From: Serinus canaria
Taxonomy: Eukaryota > Chordata > Aves > Passeriformes > Fringillidae
Assembly (NCBI RefSeq): GCF_022539315.1
Contig: NC_066314.1
Location: 47,987,180-48,051,179 of the forward strand
Direction: 5' to 3'
Length of the DNA stretch: 64,000 nt
The first letter of the stretch is position 1; every line of letters begins with the position of its first letter. The notes under the pieces are model-generated. The model ran no database searches. It had not been told where the DNA came from and saw nothing but the letters and a program-made list of their open reading frames with translations. The translations under genes and the position numbers were made by a program. Of the stretch, positions 26,737 through 37,534 are shown piece after piece.

Positions 26737-29247
26737 ATGTATGTGTGTTTAGGCTGATTGCTCCATAAATCTTTAGTCCCGCTTGTGAGGATGGAGCAAG
26801 GCAGGTTGCAGGGTTCCCTATCCCTAATGCCCATTACTGTGATGTTTGCTGAAGCATTTCTCCTACCACAGCAGCATGCAACTGGTGATTAAGGCATCCT
26901 TTGGAGAGTATGCAGCAGCTCCTTACTAATGGAAGAGACCTACACTCCTGTTCCAGAATAATAACTGCCCCCTTAACCCATGGGACTTTTCCCTTTTTTA
27001 GGGAAATATCATTATTTTTATTTATTTAATCCTTCCAACTCCCAGCAAGGCTGGTGAGCTGTACCTGCTCCATGGCAGGGTGTTCAAGGGGATGGCATTC
27101 TGCTGGAACTGGCTGACCTCCCTCCTCTGCTGCTCAGGAGGATTAGAAAGCTGCTTGCTTTGACTGGGTAGTCAAATTACCCACAGCAGCTGGAAAACCC
27201 ACAGGTAGCTTGCAGAGACTACAAATGGACAGACACTGCAGCTGGCTGATATAATTCCTTACAGAATAAAACAGAAAACTGTGGTTTTGTCAATAGGCAT
27301 TCCAGACAAAAGTGCAGGGTTTTTTCTCAGAGAGTTTGCTGAAAGTGCACCAATAGATTAAGTGAATGAGTAATTTTTTAACATTTTGAGTGTATCACAG
27401 TTAAAAGAACAGAAAATAATCAAGGACCCTCTGAAGTCAATTGAGTTACAGGTCTACTGACAAACCTTTTGTAAATTAGGAGTAACCACCTGCTGACAAT
27501 GAAGGCATTTTTTCTTTTGTCTTGAATATGCAAACAAGAAAAATATCAGAGACCAAAATAAACAGAGAGCAACAAGCTCCACAAAGTGTGAAGTGAAACA
27601 GAACAAGGTGAACTAAGGGAATCTATGGAGAAATTTTAAGAACAAGAACAACCTGAACTTTATCGCACCGTGAATGGAGAGGGATAATCAATATGAAATG
27701 GACTCACTAGCAAGCTTCAGAGGCTTCAGCTGAACACCTTCACGAGCTGGAATGGGGTCATCTATTAATCAATCTAGTATCAAATGTTTCTAATTTTAGA
27801 AAAATGCACTACCTCACAATCATATTCATTTCAGAATTTTACATCATGTGATTCTGAACACAAAAATCAGCCCCAAGACGAAGTCGCTAAATCCCTATCA
27901 CCAACCATACATGAACTGAAATTGCTCCTGCTGGCACTAATGTCTCTAAAAAGGACCGGGTGCAGAAATATCTTAAGAAATCCCATTATTCTGTAGATTC
28001 AAGATTCTGTGTGCTGCAGCATTCTGCACCATAGCAACATAACTAAAACCTTTATCACAAACTGACTTTTTTTTTCCTAGCAGGAAGGAGAAGAAGATAG
28101 TCTCCAGAAACACAAAATGGATTTACAGGGTATTGTGCAATATTAGACGTGCAAGGTAGGTAGGATCCTCACTGGCAACAATCTTGCCAACCTTGTTTAT
28201 GCTGTGGTTTACCCTGGATGCTGTGTACTGTTCCAAAAACATATTTTTAACCTCAAATTCATAGAGTACGGACTTCTTTTAATATACACCAGTACACTGG
28301 GCATTACAGCAGTGCAGATAATCCTGAGCCTTCCTCGAAATGAAACTGATACTGATATTTTGAAAGGCAAAAATATTGCCAGATGAGAAAGAGAAAAAAA
28401 AAAGCCAAAAAAAAGCCAGGAAAAAAGAAAGTGTGCCATCAGCACCGAAGACTACATCACTAGCACTGTTATTTACACAGCTGCTGTCCACATCACCAGG
28501 GGCAGAGAGGCAGCTCCAGCCCATGCGCGACTGCATGTGCAGGCAGTCACTCATACTCTTACGGATTATCACCGAACCTAAGCTGAGGGGATCCGCTGTT
28601 TACTCGTGTCATCGGGCAACTTCCCAGCAATTAAGGTCAAGCAAGACTGGAAACCTCACTGCTGCTCCCAGCTACGCGTCTACAGGCGGGGAGGCTGCGG
28701 AGAGCCGAGGGACTAAAACCAGCGTGTCACGTCTCGGCTCCTGCCCACTCCTCGCTCCCGCAGCGTTCGGGTTTGCCCAGCGCAGGCACCTACACGCTCC
28801 GGAGAGGACGAGCCCCGGGAGGCGGGGAGCGATCCCGCGCTACCGGCTCTTGGCTCGGCCGGCCAGGAGGGCGGAGGGAGGGAGGGACGGGGCGGAGGGA
28901 GGGGGCCGGGGCATGCGGCCTCTCCCGCGGGTGCTCCCCCCGCGGCCAGTCCCGCCGTGACCCGGCGGGTCCCGCCCTCGGAGCCACGGGGCGGGAAGGG
29001 GGCGGTGGGGGCGGATAACTGGGGGGCGCCGCGCGCTCCCGCTGCCCCCGCGCGCGCCCCCGCGCTCACCCAGGCGCGCCTCCCGCGGTGGGTTCTCCAT
29101 CAGCTTCTTCAGCACCAGCGGGAAGGCACCCGCCAGGCCCCGCCGCTCCTGCTGCGCCGCGGCCCCCGCGCTCCCCCCGGCTGCAGTGGGCTCTGGTCCT
29201 CCCGCCGCCGCCGCCACCGCCTCCTGGTGCGCGGCGCGGCCGGGCAT
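20608..29247 (-). CDS. TEF: Thyrotroph embryonic factor (PAR bZIP transcription factor), complete, four exons
   Basis: TEF (chicken VBP) is a nuclear transcription factor that binds D-box sites (TTAYGTAA) as a homodimer or with DBP and HLF. It drives circadian output, detoxification and pituitary genes. Coding exons on the minus strand are 29247-29070, 23461-23135, 21676-21456 and 20823-20608. All introns are GT-AG and the phases agree, giving 313 residues (human TEF is about 303). Residues 1-40 are Ala/Gly-rich and poorly conserved. Residues 41-59 hold the conserved [18 protein letters not shown] block. Residues 60-168 form the acidic activation region ([26 protein letters not shown]). Residues 179-242 form the proline/acidic-rich (PAR) domain. 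Residues 243-313 are the bZIP, with the basic signature N253-x7-R261 and C-terminal ETRYGPL. That ending separates TEF from its paralogue HLF. The start is the first ATG of exon 1, with A at -3. Identity is near certain; only the extreme N-terminus is less sure. Confidence 0.96.
21456..21676 (-). CDS. TEF: TEF coding exon 3 (PAR domain)
   Basis: The acceptor is TTGCCAG|AG, completing a Glu codon. The donor is CAAAAG|GTAACA, phase 0. The exon encodes residues 169-242, with the PAR signature [19 protein letters not shown], then [12 protein letters not shown] and a basic stretch [14 protein letters not shown] just before the bZIP. Confidence 0.96.
21677..23134 (-). other. TEF intron 2
   Basis: This is a 1458-nt intron, moderately AT-rich. 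It holds one E-box CACGTG at 22264-22269 and a short direct repeat of GATAGACTGCACA near 22900-22920. I see no transposon, RNA gene or extra exon. Intron 3 (20824-21455, 632 nt) is also featureless. Confidence 0.7.
23135..23461 (-). CDS. TEF: TEF coding exon 2 (activation region)
   Basis: The acceptor is TTTTTCAG|AT, which completes an Asp codon split by intron 1. The donor is ACAG|GTAGAT. The exon encodes residues 60-168, including [31 protein letters not shown] and [13 protein letters not shown], all typical of TEF. The last part is Ser/Ala/Thr-rich. Confidence 0.95.
23462..29069 (-). other. TEF intron 1
   Basis: This 5.6-kb intron runs from the CpG island into AT-rich sequence. It contains a TA/TG microsatellite at 26705-26748. 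Mammalian TEF has a second promoter with a short alternative first exon in this interval. I found no minus-strand ATG-bearing exon with a matching phase-1 donor that I could recognise as that exon. Otherwise there are no evident repeats or genes. Confidence 0.6.
26705..26748 (+). repeat. (TA)n(TG)n microsatellite
   Basis: Alternating TA units followed by TG and ATGT units, in TEF intron 1. Confidence 0.95.
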
Positions 29248-29890
29248 ACTCCCCGCGGGCGGGCGGGCTGGCTGGCTGTCAGCGGTCACCGGCGGCGCGG
29301 GGCTGCGGCGGCTCCCCGGGACCCGGCGGCGGCAGCAGCGGCGGCGAAGCGCGGAGCGAACGGCGCAGGCGCGGCCGGCTGACGCCCGGCGTGTGCTTCA
29401 GTATTCATGAGCTCCGGGACCCCGCCCTGGCCCGGCCTCTCCACGCCCCGGGATTGGCCCGTGCCCCCCGAGGAGGGTGGCCCCGCGCGGACAGGCCCCG
29501 CCTTCCCCGCCCTGCCCTCCCCGCGGCCGGCGCGGGCACGCGCCCCCCGCCCGTCAGGGCACGTGCAGAGGCGGGGCCTCAACGGAGCTCATTAGCATTC
29601 GTAGCCCTGCCCCCTCCCGCTCCTCCCGCGGACGCTGCGTCACCGTCAGGAGGGCGGAGGATGCGGGGGGAGGCAGCGCGCGCGTGGGTGGCGGAGGCCG
29701 CGCGCCTCCTGCGCCTCCGCGCGCCCGGCTGTTCCCGCGGCCCGGCAGTGTCTGAGGGGGCCGCGGTCGAGCGGACGCCCGTGAGGGCCGTCCCGGCAGC
29801 GCGACGCCTGCGAACCCCCTCCCCTCCCGCCCTGTCCCGGCACCAGCGCTGCAGCCCGCCCTTGCATATCCTCATTTAGGATCCCGAAAT
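28700..29890 (-). promoter_or_regulatory. TEF: CpG-island promoter of TEF
   Basis: A dense CpG island surrounds TEF exon 1. On the minus strand, upstream of the ATG at 29247, there are a CCAAT box (29457-29453), Sp1-type GC boxes at 29427-29420, 29502-29496 and 29512-29505, and a canonical E-box CACGTG at 29560-29565. An ATF-like TGCGTCA lies at 29636-29642. There is no TATA box at a useful distance. The layout predicts a TATA-less promoter with starts near 29.3-29.45 kb. The E-box fits the known control of PAR bZIP genes by CLOCK/BMAL1, but binding is inferred. Confidence 0.8.
29070..29247 (-). CDS. TEF: TEF coding exon 1 (alpha-type first exon)
   Basis: This exon encodes residues 1-59 plus the first base of codon 60. 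The donor reads CTGG|GTGAGC. It lies in the CpG island and is Ala/Gly-rich up to the conserved block that begins [16 protein letters not shown]. An in-frame GTG at 29289 would add 14 residues, but there is no in-frame upstream ATG, so 29247 is preferred. Confidence 0.92.
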
Positions 29891-30039
29891 CACCTTTCGC
29901 GCGTGCCCTGGATTTAATCTCCCTCCGTCCCACACGATGCCCGCAGCGGCGTGCCCTACATAACATGGGCAGGGAGAGGGACTTCACTGCAGTGCTGGCT
30001 GGGGGAAGGGAGGAGAGGCCGCCTTTCCAAATTGTCATG

Positions 30040-30060
30040 ATCACAAGAAATTCTTGTGAT
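30040..30060. repeat. 21-nt perfect palindrome
   Basis: Arms ATCACAAGAA and TTCTTGTGAT flank a single central A, about 800 nt upstream of the TEF start codon. Confidence 0.9.
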
Positions 30061-33000
30061 TCTCCAAGCGGCTCCCTGGCTCTAGCAGCAAGGATGCCGT
30101 GCTGCGATTTAAGCTGCTGAACACAAGACGGGAGCAAATATTGCCAAGTTCGTTCCCGAGAGCACAGGTGGATACTGAGGAGCCTCTCCCACAAATGAAT
30201 AAATTCCCAGAAGTCTCATGCTGCAGCCATAGGCTTTTCCTGCCAGCTGCGGCTGCTGTTCCCTCGGCAGGATGGGCTGCAGCGAACCTACTATACAGTG
30301 CTGAGAACCGGGAAAGGGAGGGGTGTGCTCCGCTGGGATCCGCTCGTCTGCATCCAACAGAGCCGCGAGAGCGACGGCAGAGGCATTCCCATTCGTGCCA
30401 GCAGAAAAAAAGGACATCTTCCCCTAAGGTGGGCACTTTGGCATCTGCTCGGTTGAACTTCCCTGCCACAAACCTCAGACATTTAATTTAACTGACAAGG
30501 CACGATTTTACCTGACCCTTGCTAATAAACTCTGACGGTCTTTGTGACAAAAGAAAAAACAAAAAACACCAACAAAAGCAAAATCAGGTCTAAACTCTTC
30601 TCCACATGCCCCAGGAAAAGGAATGGAATGTGAAGTCACACAGGGTAGGTGTTTTTCTCCATTGTCTTACAGCAACGAGGACCAAAGGACATCTCCACCC
30701 AACCTGGGTGATGTGGAGCTGCCCTACCCAGCAGCTACTTCTCTTGCGTGGGCTGGGAGGCCCAATCTGCTCCCTCCTTCACAGGGAACCGGTGGGATTC
30801 CCGATGCAATTCCTGCACACATGCTGCCCAGCAGGAAGCTTGGAAAAGGACACCCTGTTAGTATAGGCTGCAACGGCGCAGGTTAATGCATCATTTATCA
30901 AGGCTGATAAATCCAGTTGCAAGAAGCAGGCAGAGCAGGTCATGCTCCACTGCCCAGTGTGCTCCAGGGCTGCTACGTGCCCTCCATGGACTCCCTCCGC
31001 CTTGCCAAGCTCAGCTGGCAGGAAGAAAAGGCACATGTGTGAAAGGGAGATGGCACTTCACAGAGGGTAATGAGACACAGATGTCAGACCACACACGACA
31101 GAGGCAGCACACACAGCTTGGCAAGGGGCAGCAAGCCTGCAGTGGTGCTTTTGTCTAGGAAACAGCTACTGATAGGTGGTAGACAGAGAGCACAACCAAG
31201 TGAGGTCACAAAAGAACAGCTTTTAGGCAAGGAGACACAGCCAAAGTGGGGCAGGCTGCAGGCTTCCCATTGAGTTGTAGCTCTCATGGTCACTTTGTTC
31301 CATTGTTGTCAATGCTGGTGGCCCCCAAGGATGATGCTGTGCCTCTGTACTGTACAAGACTCCTTCAAGGAACAGGGTCTGCACACATCACCCCTGCAGA
31401 GCTCAATGGCAGCTGCTTCGCTGGGTAATGTCTGTATGAAGGGAGGTTATTAAAACCACTCAGCAGCTTTTACTCCAGGGCTTTTGCCTGTAGATTGACC
31501 ATGTTCTTTTTCCACCCATGCTCCACTGTACTAAGTTTTGTTCTGCACCACTGTGAGTTGTGACTTTCCTTGGAAAGGATCTAGACTACACAACGTTAGC
31601 TGCTCTTCCCAAAGGCGGGAGGGAGGGAGTTCCTGAGGAACATTCCTGTGGGTTGCTTCTCACATCACCCTGCTCCAGCATTAGCACTGCCCTGCCAGCT
31701 AAGAGGGAGGCTGCCCTGAGAGCTTTTCCTCACTGCCTCTGGGGATTAGGTGTTCAAAGCAATTGCCAACAGAAAGCAGACACTGTACCACAAGCTTTAC
31801 CTTCTTGGTTAAGCTGGGATCTGCCTGTGATTTTTACATTTGCTTTCACTCTGCAGCTGAGAAGGAAGAGTGGAGGACAATGAGATGTGAGGAGAGGAAT
31901 GCAGCGGCCTTGGCTGTTGCTGCTGGGAGTCTTGTCAGGGCCAGATGATACAGAACAGCCCAGTTCTTGGGTGCAGCAGGGAGGGAGGCAAGTGATAAGC
32001 AGCTCACTGCTGGGCACAGGGTGTGAGGGGAAGATGTACAGTAAGCCCCACTGGGAGGTTTGAATAGCAGAATAGAGAATTTCAGAGAGAGGCCTGAGAA
32101 CTAGCAAATCTAGATGAGTGCTGTCCAAGTATGGAGACCCAGGAGAGAAGTGAGCTCTGTGGGAAGAGGGCCATGATGGGAATACTGGTTTGGAGAGGGA
32201 GGCAGCATAATAAAGACAGTTCTGAGGACTACGGGAAGTGATGTGGAAAGGCAGGGTGGTCCTGGAGCTGAGGAAGAAAGCTGCCACAAAACAGCACTCT
32301 CAGCTGCCAAATAAGTCATATTCAGTTAAGACTAAATTATTCTCTCTTCAAATCATTGATCTCTCCTCTACCCCCTACTCTAAACAGATAGGTCTTGCCA
32401 GCACTCCTCCCTTGGATTAATTGAATCCACTTGGCTGTGGAGAACAGAGATCCCAGAAAAACAGCCAAACTCAGCCACAGCAAGGCTCTGCACCACATGA
32501 GCTGCCCTTGGCTGTTACTGCCTCCTCCCAGACAGTTCCACTTTCTTACCCACAGTACCTGGCTACTGTCAGCTGGGAAAACATGCCCTGGGTCCACACA
32601 ACTAGTGGGACTTCATACAGTGTGGCATGTAAACACACCTGTTAGTGGGCAGTCTCAGCAAAGAGAGAGAGAGCTCACAGGAGGCAGCAGCAGAGCAATG
32701 TGACAAAATGAGCCCCTTAGGGGTGGGGCAGTTCCCCTTGCCCTATTTCCCTTTTCCACAGGGAGCTGTGCACGTGCCATAGGGCTCACTGTATTACAGC
32801 AGATGTAGGCAGGTGCCTTTCCTTACACGAATGCTTTACTGTCACAGGAGCAGCCTTTTCTCCCATTGACCCTGGAGCGAGAGCAGGGTCCCTCCCCACA
32901 TTGTCTGGCTTTTCTGCTCCTGGGTTCTGCTGCCCCTCAACACTGCAGAGCTGCCTGGATGTCCTGGTAGCAACTTCCTAGAGAAGAGCAAGCTCTGTGC

Positions 33001-35776
33001 ATGTTTGTTTCTGTGAGCTCAACTCACTCATGCCCAGACATAGGCTTGTTGAGCTGAGGTGTTCCCACACACCTCCCCAGAGCTGTGCAGCAAATGTTAA
33101 AACATAACAACCAAAAAGCAGCTTGTCAAGGGTGTGTAGCATCCCATCCAAAACCAGAGTGTACTCAAGCTGTGTGATGGGTGCTTGGAGCAGACCCAGC
33201 ATTAGCAAAGCCATCAGTGCAGCATGAGCAAAGTGTTCAGCACAGCAAAAGCCCAAACTAAATAGCCTCCTGGGTCCTTTCCATTTGTTTTCTAGGATGC
33301 TGCACAGAGACTGAGAAAACCTAGGAGTACAGAAGTGCTCTTGCAAAGAAAATGCAGCATTTGCTGGGTTCTCTATCCCAGCTTTTCACTGATAAACAAT
33401 TAAACAAAGTTTGCACAGTCAGCCTGCCCCATGCAGGCTGGGCTCTCTGGACAGTCTGAGTCTGGGAAAAGGCAATGTCTGGAGACTTAGTGGTTATTCA
33501 TCATAGGACAACGACAAATGGCAATCCTGGAAATTGCTTCTATGTGAGCATGAACTTTTGTACCCAGGCCTTTTCTGTGCATGAATCTTTGAGGGTTTCC
33601 AAGAAGTAGCTGAGCACAGAGATTAAAAGGATCAGGAGCTCAGCATGATTTTATAATCAATCCATTGCTGCCCTTTTTCCTCCTAACTGCACAACATGCA
33701 CAGTGCCAGAACTCCCTGTCTGACTTGGACGCTTTGAGGAAACACACCCTGGAAGGGCTTGCAGCAAACAAGGTCTGCTCCTTTCTCACCTTACAACTGA
33801 AGGGGGGGATGGGGAAATCAAAACAGAACCCCCAGTACATATTTCCTCAATCCTACCTGTCATCTTGTTGGTCCAGGGCAAGGAATACTCCAGTAGGGAC
33901 TTCAGGACTTCCGGAAAGTCCAGGGCAGTGGGGCCCCCAGGGGTGTTGCAGCTTGACATGTCCTGTCCTGGGACTGTGCCAGCAGAGCTGAGGGAGGGCC
34001 AGGTGCCTGGCCACCAACCTTACACCCCACTATCCTGGGCGCTGTGAGGCACCCGGAGCGGGTGTGCTGAACTGCTCTGGCTGAGCAAAAACAAGGAGAA
34101 TGGGAAGCAGCCTGGCAGAGATGCAGCTTGCCTGGCTGTCTTCACCTCCCCCTCTCCCACTCTGAAGTGGCCAATTGTGGAAATAGCTTGCAGCCTTGCA
34201 GGGCTGGGCTGGGCGCCTGGCCAGCGTGGTTTTACAGGGCCTCTCCCAGCCAATCCGGCAGCAAAGAACTGGGCCAGTTATCTAACTTTGCAAAGGCAGC
34301 ACCCTTTTCCTTCCCAAGGTGTTATAACAAATACATGTGTCTGAAGGGGAAAAAAAGCAAGTGTGTGCTGTTAGGGGTACATGTTGGCTGCAAACACAAC
34401 AGCAGAGGGATCCTCTGGCATGTTCTTGGGAGGCTCTGAGGAGCTCCAAGCTGTGCAGGCTGTTACAGGGAGATACACATGCTGTCTGCATCTGCCTAAT
34501 AACTTTTTAGCTGAGATGAAGATAGTGACGTTATTTGTATGTGATGTAACAATTACTACCTGTCCCTCCTAAGTTAATATTGATAATAGCACAAGGTTTC
34601 TTTCTTATAAAGTGTGTATCATCCCCAAAATATAGGATTTTTCTTCTGAAGTGCCACAGAATTTTATCAGGAAGCAAATAGCCTCCTCTTAGAGCACTGC
34701 TGTGAAGGAAGAGAGTTCATGAACCCTGCAAATACCCTGGTAACAGCTGGTTAAGTAAGATCTTGAGCGCACAAAGCCCCTCTTCTCCTGTCAGTGAAAT
34801 TTTTAGCATGGAGAAAAGGACTGGAGACAGGAGGATAAAGGTTTGATCCTCTTTTTCAGAACCTGGTGTGAGAAGTAGCATCTGCTGTGGTCTTTTCTTT
34901 TGCTGAGTGTGGTATTTCAACAGAAGTGCCTTTATTTCTCAGTTTGTTCCTGTCCTTTTTGCCAGACTCAGCCTTAGAGTGCCAGTGTGAGTCAGTAGAA
35001 ACGATGTATTCCTACAGTGGTCTGTGAGCCACAGCAATTGGACACAGCCCAGCAAAATCAGGCATGGCATTTGGTTCCATAAGGAAATGAATTTGATTTA
35101 ACCCAGTAGAAAACAAAAAGAAGGAATTACCTAGCCAGGTTGGGTAGTTGAGAATTTCAGTTTAGCTGGAGAAGACTTGTGATCTAGATCCCAATCTAAT
35201 CAGGTTCAGAAATCACACAATAGTTAGTTTAGTAGAATTTGTAATTATGATACAACCAGTTCAGATTTTAAGCCAGTCATAACCATCAGTGGTGAAGCCA
35301 TTCAGGGAGAACAGTACCATACTAACCCTGGGCCATTAGTGTTCTCCACCCTCCCAAAGCTGGAGCCAGCAGAGTCTGCAGATGGTCAGTGCATTCTGGC
35401 TCCTGTGAGCAAGAGACTTGATCACATCTCTCCTTCCTGAAGCACAGCCAGCCAGCCAGGAGATCCATGTCCTCTCCTGAAATCTTCCAGTCCATTCATT
35501 CATGCCAGGCATCACTGTTCAGGACAGCCACTGTCATATATGCCTAGGTTTGCTTCTTATGACAGGCTGGCATGGGAAAGTCACTGGGAACATGGTAGCT
35601 GTCCAGTGCCAGGTGCAGCTGGACTCCCTGATTTTGTCCCAGGCTCAAACTTGTTATGAAAGCTGAACAAACATCTGACCATATGTCTGGAGGGACCCAA
35701 GAACTTCACAGCCACTGCTGCAGCAACTGACTGACATTTATGGCTTCAGAAAATGAAGACATTAATTCAGAGAAAA

Positions 35777-35832
35777 TTCATAGAATCATGAAATGTTTTG
35801 GGTTGGAAAGTACCTTAAAGATCATCTAAATT
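35777..35832 (-). mobile_element. CR1 LINE 3' tail fragment
   Basis: The sequence contains TCATAGAATCAT, then TTGGGTTGGAAAG and ACCTTAAAGATCATCTA, the reverse complement of the CR1 3' end. It is a short, diverged fragment. Confidence 0.75.
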
Positions 35833-37490
35833 GTCTCTTAGCAGTTTGAATTATTAGCCTGCAATGGACTAATAATTTTTGTCTAGAGTTCTGAGAGTGA
35901 TGAGATACACATCTCATCTGGTGTTTGCCATGTCCACAAATTCTCCTACCAATAGTGTATGTCCCTCTTGATTCAGAAACCCAGAGCAGTGAGCTCCTGC
36001 CCACCAGAAGAGCTTGGATAACACCACTAGCTGGAAGCATCAACATCACCCTGTCTTCAAGCCCCAGGAAATCAGAAAATATACTATGGAGTAGAGTCAT
36101 AGCAGTAGGGAATGTCTGTCTGCCCCCATGTCCCTGCCATGGAGAGTAGAACATTTGAGCTGCTTTAGTGAAGGAAGTTGAACTGTTGTCTCTGGAAAGA
36201 TGCAGGCATGGCCACAGGTTGCATCTATTGTGCTGGCTGCACTGTTGTCAGATCAGATATGTTTTTACTGGTTTTGTGATCCCATTTTAGTGGAGGTGCC
36301 AGCAGCTCTGCTCCAGCCATCACTCAGAAGCCCAGTCAGCCCTTAACAGCACATTTTCTCACAGACTCAACCAACCATAGTCAACTTATACTGGCCCTGA
36401 GTGGATGGCACACAAAAGGAGGCACCTAATGTCATGGCAAAGGCCAAACTCCAGGAACACCAATTTAACTGGCAGAGACCAGGGCTAACTTCACTGTATT
36501 TTCTGTAGGTCTCTCGGGCATCTACCCACACCACCCAGCTGTGCTGGCTGAACATCTCTACACATTTGCCCAAGGAGTATATTCAGCAGTCCTGAGGAGA
36601 GGATCGTGGGTCCTTCATTTGTCTTGGTCCATACTCTCCCTCCTTTTACATTTTTATTTGAAAGAATTGTTCTTTTTTTAAGCAACCAATTCTTGTACCT
36701 TCCTTTCCCTGACCTCTTTGTCTTCCTGCAGTGTTCAGGTGCTTCTGCTGGCACCAAAGCATGTAAATGTCTCTTTTAAAATCTCTAATTCTACTCCTGT
36801 CTTTAACAGGACCTCTCTAGAGAGGTGTGCCATCGGGCCAAACAGAACTGTGGAGCAACACTGCTGAGGTGTCACTCATAGCTACAGCCCTGCTGGCAGT
36901 TCGAGACCCTGAAGAATCTTTTCAGACCTTTAGACCTCTGATACAACCCTGCTCATTATAAGGAGCTGGGTAAGGGGGTTCTCTGTTCATGGGTCCAAGT
37001 TGCCATCTTTTCCTCAGCCTCAGGAGTGTTCCCTTAACTCCTCTACAGGGCCACTTTTGCAGGGTTTCTGGAGCAGTCCCTCCCCTGTTTCCACTCCTGC
37101 CGGTGTCTTGCAGCCTCCCTCAGACCCAAAACAAGAGCCAGTGCCCCACTTGTGTGCCTCCTCAGTCAGAAACTCCTGAAGATTATTGCTGTGGGTCTTG
37201 TCCTTGGTGGTAACACCTGGCTGCTTGTCAATTTATGAGGCCACCACTACAAAAGGGAATTTAATTGTTTCTCAGGTGTGTCTGAAAGCATAGCTGATGG
37301 GAAATCCAGCAGCAGCCATGACATTTGACCAAAGAAAGGCATTAGTGGTTATTATTACTAATTGCTTTTATCTCAGCTTCCTCCAATAAGATGCAAGTTT
37401 GGCTTGGTAATCTAATGGAATGCATTCTCTTAGAAAATAAAAACTTTTTGTCTTATTTTCTAAGGACACAAAGCTTATGCAACAGTATTA

Positions 37491-37534
37491 TCCATCCATC
37501 CGTCCGTCCATCCGTCCGTCCGTCCATCCATCCT
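37491..37534 (+). repeat. (TCCA/TCCG)n microsatellite
   Basis: Eleven tetranucleotide units, TCCA and TCCG interspersed. The CpG-bearing units are probably decaying to TCCA by methyl-C mutation. Confidence 0.95.

Noticed and set aside
29287..29289. Extended TEF start at 29289
   Set aside because: The codon is GTG, not ATG; the ATG at 29247 has a purine at -3 and is the simpler choice.
28376..29879. Long plus-strand frames (194 and 263 codons) opposite TEF exon 1
   Set aside because: CpG-rich DNA is poor in stop codons; the frames are antisense to the proven TEF exon and match nothing.
29955..29964. Minus-strand GTTATGTAGG as a D-box for TEF autoregulation
   Set aside because: It fits only the first eight positions of the ten-base consensus; too weak to list as a site.
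31754..32287. 177-codon minus-strand frame upstream of TEF
   Set aside because: Ser/Pro/Leu-rich, no family, no splice signals; likely chance.
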